Shown here: one piece after another, positions 55,130 through 63,802 of the stretch
How positions within the stretch are numbered: the stretch's first letter is position 1
Layout: each line of letters starts with the position of its first letter
Source of the DNA: Anderseniella sp963787895
Lineage (GTDB): Bacteria > Pseudomonadota > Alphaproteobacteria > Rhizobiales > Aestuariivirgaceae
Assembly (NCBI GenBank): GCA_963787895.1
Contig: CAWBEX010000007.1
Span: 186,001-250,000, forward strand
DNA: 64,000 nucleotides
Direction: 5' to 3'
The notes under the pieces: model-generated
Database searches by the model: none
Seen by the model: the letters and a program-made list of their open reading frames with translations, nothing else
Told to the model about the DNA's origin: nothing
Translations under genes and position numbers: made by a program

Positions 55130-56982
55130 GAGGTTTCTCCCCGCACCATGGCTGACAGGTTGCTCAGAAACTCCAGGACATTTTGCCCGCTATGAACGAA
55201 CTGCTTAATCCCGGCGTTTGACAGCAGGCTTTCGATATTACCCGGCTTGCCTGCCAGCATGATGTGACTTGCGCCAAGACGGCCAAGTGTTTTCGCGCTG
55301 GCTTCACCTTCGGTCGCGTAAATGCCATCGGAGGAACAGATGCAGGCTGTTTTCAAGCCACTGGCCTCAAACTCATCAATTCCGCCAGAGACGGTCTCCA
55401 AGCCGCCAGCCTCCAGAAGGTTTTTTATCCACGCGGCACGGACGCTATAGTCACCCGGAAGGCCGAGAGTGGCCAGAAACACTTGCGGGCGCTTTCCAGT
55501 GGTTTTCAAATGTTGGTCGGACAGGCAACGCAACGTTTCAAACCCTTCACCAAGCCTGTGCTGAACGAGGGGTTCGCAGGTTTCCATCTGCCCAGGCCAA
55601 GCCTCACCGATAGACCAGCCTGCAGGAACAGTCATGTCCAGTGCTTTTGCCGGGGCTTCCGACAGGTCTGGAAACTCGGAAACGCCGGTGAGCGGAATCT
55701 TTCGACTGGCAACCGCTTTGTCGCGAGCCGTGTGGATATCCGCAATCAATTTCTGGGGCACGCCTTGCACAAGTGCTGTCATCATGGCGCCAACGCGCTC
55801 GATCTGCTGGAACACGCTCCATCCTGCATGAGCCAGTTCCTGAGTCAGGGCTTCCACATGACCAGACCCTTTGGCGGCATCCCACACCCGGCCAACCCGG
55901 GATTCTTCAAGCAGCAGCGACTGGATGTTGCGGGACATGCGCCGGGCAAAACTGTCCGGCAACCCCAATGCATTGGTAAACGGTAGCACGGTGACGCTGT
56001 CTGCCCCGCCAACGCCTGCTGCGAATGCGGCGCTTGTGGTGCGCAGCAAGTTTACGTGTGAATCGCGGCGACTCATCATGCGTGCCGCCGTTTCCACGTG
56101 AAGCTCAAGCGGCGCCGGATCAATGCCTGCGACCTCCAGCATTCGAGCCCATAAAAGTCGCGCCGCACGCAATTTGGCGATGGTCAGAAACTGATCGGCA
56201 TCAGCGCTCAGCAGCATGGAAACGCGCCTGGCCGAGCCTGCCGGATCAATGCCACCTTCTTCAAGCATGCGCAGATATTCGACGGATGTTGCCAGCGCGA
56301 AACCAAGCTCTTGTGCTTCGGAACAGCCAGCGCCGTGATACACGCGAGCATCGGCCTGGGCGACCGGGCCGCCGTGATCTGCTTCGGTTGCCAGTCTGAA
56401 CATGTCGCCAAATCGACGTGTAAGCTCTGCGCGGGCGGTCAGCTTTCCGCCGTACGCAAATGCCCCCAGGGGATCAAGGCCGAGATTGAGGGCACAGCGA
56501 CCAAGGTCGAGGCGGCGGCGCTTGTATTCTTCCAGCACAAGTAGCGCGAGATCACGGCCATTGCGCCCACCATCAAGCCGCAACGAAATGAGGTCAAGTT
56601 CGACACCCTCGAACAACCGTTCGACACTGCGCGCATCGGTGATGGCCAGTCCACCGCTGCTGGCGGAAACAGTGCCAGGCAACACCAGCGAAATGCCGGT
56701 AGCACCATTTTCCAGATCATCGAGCATTTGCACATTGGCTGCAGCGATGTCTGGCATGTCTGCCCGTTGCGTAAGTGTCCAGCTTTCCGGATTGTTGCGT
56801 GCCGGCCGCGCCATCGTCGCAGCAGCTTTAGCCGGTCCGTAGACCGGTTCTATGGCAATGCCGTCTGCCGTGCGTGAGCGCAGTGTTTCGACGCTCTTGC
56901 CTTTCAGGCTCGCTTCAACCAGCGCCAGCCAGTCATCGTGGCTGACAGCTGGGAACTCGGAGGCTAGTTTCAGATCGGCCAT
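55126..56982 (-). CDS. mutA: Methylmalonyl-CoA mutase small (beta) subunit
   Basis: 618 residues from ATG 56982 (MADLKLASEFPAVSHDDWLA). This is the non-catalytic chain of the heterodimeric mutase: the N-terminal barrel shows KGKSVETLRSRTADGIAIEPVYG outline, DARVYHGAGCSEAQELGFAL, and AARMMSRRDSHVNLLRTTSA; the C-terminal half has a cobalamin-domain-like fold (FLATLGLPGDYSVRAAWIKN) without the His ligand motif, as expected. Upstream frame to 57231 is unsupported. The ATG of the large subunit overlaps its TGA by four bases (ATGA), which ties the two chains together at translation. No epimerase or propionyl-CoA carboxylase lies in the window. Confidence 0.92.
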
Positions 56983-57067
56983 TGTGCGCTCGATTGTACG
57001 GTCATGTTGCAATGCACAAAATTTGTACCCCAAGCAGACGCCTGCTGCAAACCGACTTTGGTTGAAA

Positions 57068-57457
57068 TTACAGGTAGCTGGAAATGCCCGGAATGGAACT
57101 TGCCACATCCCTGACCAGGTCATCGCCGGCCTTTTCCTTGGCATAGCCCAGGGTTTCCTTGCCGAGCACCTTGACCTGATCCATGTTGAGGCCGATTGAC
57201 TGCAATTTGGAAATCGCAGCCAGTGGACCACCCATCATCCCGCCACCGAGCATGCTCAAAAAGCCACCAGTCTTCCCCGCGCCGCTGCCATGGGTGCTTG
57301 CCAGCGCATCTGCGCCAGGCACTGCATCAAACAATTGCTGCACCTTGGATTTATCGCCCTGTGATTTCACCAGCGACAACATGATGCCGATAGCCTTCTC
57401 CGCCTTGTCTGGTGAGAGACCAGTTTTGACCACTATCCGGTCAATCAACTCTTGCAT
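57068..57457 (-). CDS. Small conserved protein, 129 residues, glycine-rich middle
   Basis: Not firmly assigned; it resembles DUF2267/DUF2780-like small proteins. It opens with a helical pair (MQELIDRIVVKTGLSPDKAE, KAIGIMLSLVKSQG), followed by KVQQLFDAVPGADAL, a flexible Gly/Met stretch (SGAGKTGGFLSMLGGGMMGG) and a helical tail (VLGKETLGYAKEKAGDDLVR). There is no signal peptide. Length and composition suggest a stress-related or membrane-peripheral protein, but there is no direct evidence. It lies 85 bases upstream of the mutase small subunit on the same strand and is divergent from the HerA-like ATPase. Confidence 0.75.
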   Translation of the reverse strand: MQELIDRIVVKTGLSPDKAEKAIGIMLSLVKSQGDKSKVQQLFDAVPGADALASTHGSGAGKTGGFLSMLGGGMMGGPLAAISKLQSIGLNMDQVKVLGKETLGYAKEKAGDDLVRDVASSIPGISSYL

Positions 57458-57559
57458 GTTCTGCGAACTCCAACTTGTCCAAGCCTGTTCATTTCATGTG
57501 TTGATGTTGTATAGCAATTTCCAGTCTTACCAACAGTCTCGAATGACAAGGCAGGGAAC

Positions 57560-59053
57560 ATGGGTGAAGGTGCGGTCTATATCGGGCAAAGCGAGAAGCG
57601 CGAGGAACTGCTGCTCAAGCTGGCCAACAGGCATGGCCTGATAACCGGGGCTACCGGCACAGGTAAAACTGTGACACTCCAAATCCTGGCGGAAGGATTT
57701 TCCGCAGCCGGGGTGCCGGTGTTTGCCGCGGACATCAAGGGGGACTTGTCTGGTGTCGCGAAAGAGGGCGAACCGAAGGACTTTCTGCTCAAACGGGCCA
57801 AAACGATTGGTTTCGATGATTATGGTTTCGAGGCTTATCCGACAATCTTCTGGGACTTGTTCGGCAAGCAGGGGCATCCGATACGCACCACGATTTCCGA
57901 GATGGGGCCGTTACTGATTTCGCGGCTCATGGGGCTTACCGAAGCCCAGGAAGGTGCGCTCAACATTGCGTTTCGCATCGCCGATGAAGAAGGACTGTTG
58001 CTGCTTGATCTGAAGGATCTGAGGTCCATGCTTTCCGATCTGGCCGGTCGAGGCGGCACCCTCTCGACAGACTATGGCAATGTAGACAGGCGTACAATTG
58101 GAGCCATACAGCGCCGCTTGATCGTGCTCGAGGAGCAGGGTGGAGAAAATTTCTTCGGTGAGCCGGCACTTGAGTTGAGCGACTTGATGCGTACGACTCG
58201 TGATGGTCGCGGATACATCAACATCCTGGCAGCAGATGAACTGATGCGGTCGCCGCAGCTATATGCAACTTTTCTGCTGTGGCTGATGTCTGAGTTGTTT
58301 GAGGAGTTGCCGGAAGTAGGTGACCCGGACAAACCAAAGCTGGTGTTTTTCTTTGACGAGGCGCATCTGCTTTTCAACGAGGCTCCTGCAAGCTTGCTCA
58401 CCAAGGTCGAACAGGTGGTTCGCCTGATCCGGTCGAAGGGTGTCGGCATCTATTTTGTTACGCAAAACCCGCTTGATGTGCCCGACACGGTGCTGGCACA
58501 GCTTGGCAACCGTGTGCAGCACGCGCTTCGCGCCTTCACCCCGCGCGATCAGAAGGCAGTCAAGGCGGCGGCCACGACATTCCGGCAGAATCCGACATTC
58601 AACACCGAGGAAGTGATTACCCAGTTGGGTGTTGGTGAGGCACTGATTTCAACACTCGACGCCAAGGGCGTGCCTTCCATGGTAGCACGCACGCTCGTGC
58701 GTCCTCCATCTGGCCAGCTTGGACCGATCACGCCAGACGAGCGCAAGAACCTTGTAAGGAACAGTCCTGTTCTCGGCCTTTACGACGACGCGGTGGATCG
58801 TGAATCGGCCTATGAAAGGCTGCAAATGAAAGGCGAAAGGGCAGCAAAACAGGCCAAGGTGGCGGCAGAAGCCGAAATTGCAGCCAAGCAGGAAAAGGCA
58901 GCCTCCCGAGGCTCGTCGCGCCGCACCGACAGCGCTACAGACCGGTTGGTCAAGAACGTGGCAAGCTCCGTCGGGCGCCAACTCGGCAATATGCTTGTAC
59001 GCAATTCAGGTGCGATCATCCGGGGTATTCTGGGCAGTATGTTGAAGCGATAG
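57560..59053 (+). CDS. HerA-like ATPase (DUF853)
   Basis: 497 residues. P-loop: HGLITGATGTGKTVTLQIL near residue 27 (Walker A) and PKLVFFFDEAHLLFNE near 265 (Walker B), with VGIYFVTQNPLDVPDTVLAQ near 300 and a downstream Arg-rich RVQHALRAFTPRDQKAVKAA. This is the DUF853 branch of the HerA/FtsK superfamily, hexameric motors of unknown cargo. The C-terminal part is Ala/Lys/Glu-rich (AAKQAKVAAEAEIAAKQEKA), probably coiled, then a short hydrophobic end (NMLVRNSGAIIRGILGSML). No NurA nuclease gene is nearby. It is convergent with ribB. Confidence 0.92.
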   Translation: MGEGAVYIGQSEKREELLLKLANRHGLITGATGTGKTVTLQILAEGFSAAGVPVFAADIKGDLSGVAKEGEPKDFLLKRAKTIGFDDYGFEAYPTIFWDLFGKQGHPIRTTISEMGPLLISRLMGLTEAQEGALNIAFRIADEEGLLLLDLKDLRSMLSDLAGRGGTLSTDYGNVDRRTIGAIQRRLIVLEEQGGENFFGEPALELSDLMRTTRDGRGYINILAADELMRSPQLYATFLLWLMSELFEELPEVGDPDKPKLVFFFDEAHLLFNEAPASLLTKVEQVVRLIRSKGVGIYFVTQNPLDVPDTVLAQLGNRVQHALRAFTPRDQKAVKAAATTFRQNPTFNTEEVITQLGVGEALISTLDAKGVPSMVARTLVRPPSGQLGPITPDERKNLVRNSPVLGLYDDAVDRESAYERLQMKGERAAKQAKVAAEAEIAAKQEKAASRGSSRRTDSATDRLVKNVASSVGRQLGNMLVRNSGAIIRGILGSMLKR

Positions 59054-59058
59054 GGCCT

Positions 59059-60360
59059 TCAGCTTTCCACGATGATCGTGTCGGCGATTTCAATGTCAAA
59101 GCCGGACAAGCCGACATAGTAGCGTGGCTTGCTGGCGATCAGGCGTATTGAGTTGACCGAAAGGTCGCGCAGGATTTGCGCGCCAAGGCCGATTTCATGC
59201 CACTGCTCTTCCCGCGTGCGGGCAGATTGCGTGTCTTCATCAGATTGCGGTTTGCCGAGCCTTGAAGCAGGCACACCGGCCACGCCCTCGCGCAGATACA
59301 CCAGAATGCCCCGGCCTTCCTTCTTGAATATGTCATAGACGGTGTTCAGCGTATCGCGGTTTCCAAGGACGTCCTCAACCAGGTTCTGACGATGCAGCCG
59401 CACAGGAATGTCCTTGCCGGAAGAGACGTCACCATACACCAGCGCCAGGTGCTGAACCGGATCGAAGTGAGTGGAATAGGCGATGCCGGTCGCCTCGCCT
59501 GCAGGTGTTGTCACATTGAATTCGCCATCGCGTTCCACCAGGCGTTCGCGCTGCTGACGGTAGGAAATGAGGTCGGCAACGGAAATGATCTTGAAGCCGT
59601 GTTCGCGGGCAAAATCCATTACCTGCTGGCCGCGCTTTACTGTGCCATCATCATTTACCAGTTCGCAGATCACGCCTACTGGCGGTTCACCGGCAAGGCG
59701 CGCAAGATCGACCGCAGCCTCGGTGTGGCCAGAGCGCATCAAGACGCCGCCGCGCTTGGCAATCAGCGGAAACACATGGCCAGGACGCACGAAGTCTTCG
59801 GCGTGCACATTGGCATTGGCCAGCGCATGCACGGTTGCGCTGCGTTCCTTGGCGGAGATGCCAGTGGTCAGGCCCACCTTGTAGTCGATGGACACAGTGA
59901 AGGCGGTTCCCAGCGGTGCATCATTGTCAGATACCATCGGGTCAAGCTTCAGCCGGCGTGCATCCTCACGCGTCATCGGTGCGCAAACGATGCCGGAGCC
60001 GTGGCGCACCATCATCGCCATCTGTTCATTGGTGACCTTGGAAGCAGCGGCAATCAGGTCACCTTCGTTCTCCCGGTCATCATCATCGACCACGACAACC
60101 ATTTCACCCGCCTTGATGGCGGCAATCGCACTGGCAACCGAATCGAGCTTGTCTGTCATGTCATCTTTTCCCGCAAGTGCAGGCGACAGATCGCCCGGCT
60201 TGACCTTGTCTCTGGTTAGGCGCTGGATCTTCAAGGCAAGCTCCAGCGAGGGCGTGTCGCCGGATAACAACTGCGACACGCGGCCAGCGGATATGCCCAG
60301 GTTCCGGGCAAATTCCGCCTTGGTCGTGTCAGCCTGCTTTAGCCAGTCGACGAGTTTCAT
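59059..60360 (-). CDS. ribB: HTH-fused 3,4-dihydroxy-2-butanone 4-phosphate synthase with degenerate GTP cyclohydrolase II domain
   Basis: 433 residues from ATG 60360, in three parts. Residues 1-58 are a Cro/C1-type HTH (TKAEFARNLGISAGRVSQLL with recognition helix 25-33). Residues 70-275 are DHBP synthase: DDDDRENEGDLIAAASKVT near 92-110, MVRHGSGIVCAPMT, and VLMRSGHTEAAVDLARLAG. Residues 280-425 resemble GTP cyclohydrolase II, but the zinc Cys triad is absent; the site reads PVRLHRQNLVEDVLGN. It makes the four-carbon unit of riboflavin from ribulose 5-phosphate; the cyclohydrolase activity is presumably lost. An internal Met68 could start a plain RibB, but its ribosome site is weak and the HTH is real. 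A palindrome lies 8 bases before the start. Confidence 0.9.
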   Translation of the reverse strand: MKLVDWLKQADTTKAEFARNLGISAGRVSQLLSGDTPSLELALKIQRLTRDKVKPGDLSPALAGKDDMTDKLDSVASAIAAIKAGEMVVVVDDDDRENEGDLIAAASKVTNEQMAMMVRHGSGIVCAPMTREDARRLKLDPMVSDNDAPLGTAFTVSIDYKVGLTTGISAKERSATVHALANANVHAEDFVRPGHVFPLIAKRGGVLMRSGHTEAAVDLARLAGEPPVGVICELVNDDGTVKRGQQVMDFAREHGFKIISVADLISYRQQRERLVERDGEFNVTTPAGEATGIAYSTHFDPVQHLALVYGDVSSGKDIPVRLHRQNLVEDVLGNRDTLNTVYDIFKKEGRGILVYLREGVAGVPASRLGKPQSDEDTQSARTREEQWHEIGLGAQILRDLSVNSIRLIASKPRYYVGLSGFDIEIADTIIVES

Positions 60361-60367
60361 GGGGAAA

Positions 60368-60386
60368 CCTTTAGCAGGGCTAAAGG
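60368..60386 (-). promoter_or_regulatory. Perfect palindrome at the ribB start: candidate operator or Shine-Dalgarno hairpin
   Basis: CCTTTAGC (60368-60375) and GCTAAAGG (60379-60386) are exact reverse complements with a three-base spacer. On the coding strand the AAAGG next to the start serves as the likely ribosome site, so the repeat either sequesters it as a hairpin or is a DNA operator. The gene itself encodes an N-terminal Cro/C1 helix-turn-helix, so autoregulation through this site is a natural idea. No FMN riboswitch (RFN) signature is seen in 60361-60542. Confidence 0.5.
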
Positions 60387-60542
60387 AGTGTGGCGAGTCC
60401 TCATTTGGGAGTGGGTCGCAGGTCAGCAAAGCGGACCTTTCGACCAGACCTGGGTGGACGCTGAACGTTCGCTCTTGCTGGCAATGCGGAAACATTTCAC
60501 GCAGAGCGCATGAGTCCCAAGTGCAAAAAGGCGACGTTTCGG

Positions 60543-61451
60543 TCAAACCGACGTGGGCGATTCTGATGGCGGTGAATTGTTGAGCGCGACTTCAATTATA
60601 CCCGCAAAGACGATCAACGAGGTTCCAACGGCCTGCGGCCAATCGAACGTTTCTTCCGTCAGCAATGCTGCGCTGATGACGCCGACGACAAGTTCAGACA
60701 GAATCAGAATGCCGAACACACCAGTCCCGATTTTTGACGGAGACCAGAATATCAACGCCGTTGTCGGCAGAACGAACAACAATGAAATCGCGAGCAATAA
60801 CGGGAGGCTGGATAGGGCATTGTCCAGCGTCGGAATGTTCCCGACGGACCCGGCCAGCATTGGGTATTGATAGATCGTCGCGAATAGTCCGAAGATGATT
60901 ACAGGAAAGAGCAGCGGGAAAACGCCCTTGGGTTTTTCTACCTCTGTCCGTGCAGCGCCCGCCGCGATCAAGAATCCGGCCAGTAATCCAAACCAGTCAC
61001 CGAGATAGATTGGAATTGGTCCGCCGGCCTCCGTTCCAACCGCAATCCAGACACCTGCAAGCGCTAGGCTGACCGTGACAATCCGCGACCAGCCCAGACG
61101 CCTTTTGAGATAGGCGACCTCAATCAGCGAAGCCCAGAACGGGGTCAGATAAAAGAACACCAGTGCCCGGATGACGTCCGTTACTAGAACAGAGTTCGCG
61201 TAGAAGATTGCCCCGCTGCCCAGGAGTAATCCACAGGCCCAATGGCGTAGTCCAATTTCCTTGCCATTCAAAACGCGCCACACCGCGACCGGCAGGAGAA
61301 CGACAAACGAAATGACGTACTGTGCGACGGTTCCCCAACCGCCCGTCATGCCAGCCTCGAGCAACGCGCGTTGCGGTAGCCAGTACAAGCCCCAGGCCCC
61401 GGCTGCCAGAAAGACGGCAAAGCAGATCGACAAGTAATGCGGATGACGCAT
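60543..61451 (-). CDS. DMT/EamA-family transporter
   Basis: 302 residues from ATG 61451; ATG 61490 gives a 13-residue longer form (MFDRRTWALSEPY) and cannot be excluded. Ten hydrophobic segments in two EamA repeats: SICFAVFLAAGAWGLYWLPQ at the N-terminus, RALVFFYLTPFWASLIEVAY near residue 105 (end of repeat one), and GVFGILILSELVVGVISAAL near 255 with the drug/metabolite transporter pattern. Substrate is unknown; members export metabolites. It ends 182 bases from the ribB start, same strand, and starts 366 bases from sodB. The gene stands alone between riboflavin and superoxide dismutase genes, without a clear functional link. Confidence 0.87.
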   Translation of the reverse strand: MRHPHYLSICFAVFLAAGAWGLYWLPQRALLEAGMTGGWGTVAQYVISFVVLLPVAVWRVLNGKEIGLRHWACGLLLGSGAIFYANSVLVTDVIRALVFFYLTPFWASLIEVAYLKRRLGWSRIVTVSLALAGVWIAVGTEAGGPIPIYLGDWFGLLAGFLIAAGAARTEVEKPKGVFPLLFPVIIFGLFATIYQYPMLAGSVGNIPTLDNALSSLPLLLAISLLFVLPTTALIFWSPSKIGTGVFGILILSELVVGVISAALLTEETFDWPQAVGTSLIVFAGIIEVALNNSPPSESPTSV

Positions 61452-61816
61452 ATATGGCTCCGACAAGGCCCATGTTCGCCGATCAAACATTGTGGCTGAA
61501 GAATAACAAAGTCTTACGTGAACCAAACACACTGACCATTCCATTTGCGACGCCGACAGGCGTCTCGCCGACTTCAGGTTTTGTTCAGGAGTGGAGATCG
61601 GCGACCTTGGTATTGAAGGTTCTTCTGACCTCCGCGCTAGGTCAAAAATCGCCTTTGCGACAACGGCAATTTCCAAGGGTGAACCTGCCGTTCAATCGAG
61701 ACTACTCGAACGACCGGGAAGGGCTCAAAGCCGCCATCTCGATTCCGAGCCAGCAAACAAAAACGGGGCCCCGAGGGACCCCGCTCATATCTCATATTTA
61801 GTGTCTGCAGCTGAAT
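61452..61816. other. Intergenic stretch, 365 bases, between the EamA transporter and sodB
   Basis: No gene is supported here. The minus-strand frame that continues upstream from the transporter (to 61676) has no hydrophobic or family character. The plus-strand frames read as low-quality, Arg/Ser/Pro-rich peptides. The sodB terminator occupies the right end. The middle (61620-61740) resembles untranslated, non-conserved DNA; whether it is a dispersed genomic repeat cannot be judged from one window. Confidence 0.5.
61754..61783 (-). terminator. Intrinsic terminator of sodB
   Basis: On the minus strand CGGGG (61783-61779) pairs with CCCCG (61768-61764) and CCC with GGG inside it, separated by one mismatch and a tight loop, followed by TTTTTGTTTG (61763-61754). 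It begins 33 bases after the sodB stop. Confidence 0.82.
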
Positions 61817-62419
61817 CTATGCAGCAGCAGAGTGCATCTTTTCCACGTGTTCCCAGTTCACCAGGCTGTCGAACCAGGCTTCGAGGTACTTCGGGCGGGC
61901 ATTGCGGTAGTCGATGTAGTAGGAGTGCTCCCACACATCACAGCCCAGGATAGGCATCGCGCCATGCATCAGCGGGTTTTCGCCATTGGCGGTTTTCATA
62001 ACGGCAAGCTTGCCATCCTTGACGGCCAGCCACGCCCAGCCGGAGCCAAACTGCGTAACGCCTGCGTTGATGAAGTCAGCGCGCATCTTGTCATAGCCGC
62101 CAAGATCGCTGTCGACCGCCTTCTGAAGGGCGCCGGGCAGCTTCTTGCCGCCGCCGTTGGGTTTCATCCATTTCCAGAAGTGCATGTGGTTGTAGTGCTG
62201 GCCGACATTGTTGACGAGCCCGGCATTCTTTTCAGCAAAGGCTGCCTTGCAAATGTCTTCGATTGATTTGCTCGCAAGTGGCGAATCCTTCAGCAGGTTA
62301 TTGCCGTTGGTGACATAGGCCTGGTGATGCTTGTCGTGGTGAAACTCGAGCGTTTCCTTGGACATGTATGGTCCAAGTGCATCATGGGAATAGGGAAGAT
62401 CAGGAAGTTCAAGAGCCAT
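61817..62419 (-). CDS. sodB: Superoxide dismutase (Fe/Mn type)
   Basis: 200 residues from ATG 62419, preceded by CCGGAGG at correct spacing. It dismutates superoxide in the cytoplasm. Metal ligands: His27 in LEFHHDKHHQAYVTNGNN, His near 74 in NHMHFWKWM, and Asp/His in GCDVWEHSYYIDYRNAR near 160. The residues GGGKKLPGALQKAV and FGSGWAWLAVKDGKL are family-typical. The motif around Gln70 (VGQHYNHMHFWKWM) and FGSGW fits the iron form, but Fe and Mn forms are hard to separate by eye. A TATAAA-like box at 62456-62461 could give it its own promoter. It is 63 bases downstream of gcdH on the same strand and ends at an intrinsic terminator. Confidence 0.96.
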   Translation of the reverse strand: MALELPDLPYSHDALGPYMSKETLEFHHDKHHQAYVTNGNNLLKDSPLASKSIEDICKAAFAEKNAGLVNNVGQHYNHMHFWKWMKPNGGGKKLPGALQKAVDSDLGGYDKMRADFINAGVTQFGSGWAWLAVKDGKLAVMKTANGENPLMHGAMPILGCDVWEHSYYIDYRNARPKYLEAWFDSLVNWEHVEKMHSAAA

Positions 62420-62482
62420 TTCAATAGCCTCCGGTTTGGTTTTGCTGTTGTTGTATTTATAACGCACCTAGGGCGCCCTGGT

Positions 62483-63697
62483 TCAGAAAAATGCCTGAAT
62501 ACCGGTCTGTGCGCGGCCCAGGATCAGCGCATGAACATCATGCGCGCCTTCATAGGTGTTCACTGTTTCCAGATTCACCATGTGACGAATGACGTGATAC
62601 TCGTCAGAAATGCCGTTGCCGCCGTGCATGTCGCGCGCCATGCGGGCAATGTCCAATGCCTTGCCGCAATTGTTCCGCTTCATGATCGAGATCGCGACAG
62701 GTGACACAGTCCCGGATTCAAGCCCGCGGCCCAGAGACAGGCAGCCATGCAGGCCAAGCGTGATTTCAGTTTGCATGTCGGCGAGCTTCTTCTGCACAAG
62801 CTGCGTGGCGGCCAGTGGGCGGCCGAACTGCTTGCGGTCAAGAGTGTATTGCCGTGCCCGGTGCCAGCAGTCTTCAGCTGCTCCAACTGCTCCCCACGCA
62901 ATGCCGTAGCGAGCCTTGTTGAGGCAGCCAAACGGACCGGATAGCCCGCGAGTGTTCGGCATCAGTGCGTCTTCGGGCACTTCCACATCTTCCAGCACAA
63001 TCTCACCGGTCACCGAAGCGCGAAGCGAGAACTTGCCTTCGATCTTCGGGGTGGAGAAGCCCTTTGTGCCGCGCTCCACAATGAAGCCGTGAATGCCTTC
63101 GTCTTCAAGCTTGGCCCAGATGATGGCAATGTCGGCGATGGGAGAATTGGTGATCCACATCTTGGCACCGTTGAGCAGATAGCCGCTGGAGGTGCGCTTG
63201 GCGCGGGTTTTCATGCCACCGGGGTCAGAACCTGCATCGGGTTCCGTCAGTCCGAAACAGCCGACCATCTCGCCAGTGGCGAGCTTTGGCAGATACTTTT
63301 TCTTCTGTGCTTCTGAGCCATAGGCCTCGATCGGGTGCATGACGAGTGAGTTCTGTACCGAGATGGCAGACCTGTAGCCTGAATCAACTCGCTCGATTTC
63401 GCGTGCGATCAGTCCGTACGCCACGTATCCCAAGCCAGCGCCACCATATTTGGGGTCGGTCATAATGCCCATAAGACCCAGCTCGCCGGCCTCGTTCATG
63501 ATCTCGCGGTCGAAGCGTTCATCGCGAAACGCACTCTTTACCCGGCTCATCAGCTTGTCCTGACAGAAGTCGCGCACGCTGTCGCGGATCATGCGCTCTT
63601 CTTCTGTCAGGTGGCTTTCAAGGTCTAGCGGGTCTTCCCAATTGAACTCGGCTACCAGCGATGGTTTTGCTGAAATATTGTGGGCAGTGTCAGCCAT
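62483..63697 (-). CDS. gcdH: Glutaryl-CoA dehydrogenase
   Basis: 404 residues. Acyl-CoA dehydrogenase fold matching GcdH by DPKYGGAGLGYVAYGLIARE near residue 80, RVDSGYRSAISVQNSLVMHP, GCFGLTEPDAGSDPGGMKTR near 150, KMWITNSPIADIAIIWAK, and GNGISDEYHVIRHMVNLETV near 365 followed by NTYEGAHDVHALILGRA with the catalytic Glu. The Arg of SGYRS and the Glu match residues that bind and decarboxylate glutaryl-CoA to crotonyl-CoA in lysine, hydroxylysine and tryptophan breakdown, using FAD and ETF. Start MADTAHNISAKPSL is at ATG 63697. The sodB gene follows by 63 bases. Confidence 0.94.
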   Translation of the reverse strand: MADTAHNISAKPSLVAEFNWEDPLDLESHLTEEERMIRDSVRDFCQDKLMSRVKSAFRDERFDREIMNEAGELGLMGIMTDPKYGGAGLGYVAYGLIAREIERVDSGYRSAISVQNSLVMHPIEAYGSEAQKKKYLPKLATGEMVGCFGLTEPDAGSDPGGMKTRAKRTSSGYLLNGAKMWITNSPIADIAIIWAKLEDEGIHGFIVERGTKGFSTPKIEGKFSLRASVTGEIVLEDVEVPEDALMPNTRGLSGPFGCLNKARYGIAWGAVGAAEDCWHRARQYTLDRKQFGRPLAATQLVQKKLADMQTEITLGLHGCLSLGRGLESGTVSPVAISIMKRNNCGKALDIARMARDMHGGNGISDEYHVIRHMVNLETVNTYEGAHDVHALILGRAQTGIQAFF

Positions 63698-63802
63698 TTC
63701 GGGCCTCCAGGTTTCCTGATGTCAGTTTTGCGCGGCAATGTGCGCCGGAACGCAGCGCGTTGCAAGGTTTGCTGGTGCACAATTCCTTTGCATGGAGCGC
63801 AT

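Noticed and set aside
60361..60542. FMN riboswitch upstream of ribB
   Set aside because: None of the conserved RFN blocks (such as GGGGCAGGGTGAAATTCC-like starts) can be recognised on the coding strand; only the short palindrome stands out.
61491..61676. Upstream extension of the EamA transporter
   Set aside because: The added residues are hydrophilic and unlike the first EamA helix; the frame simply lacks stops.
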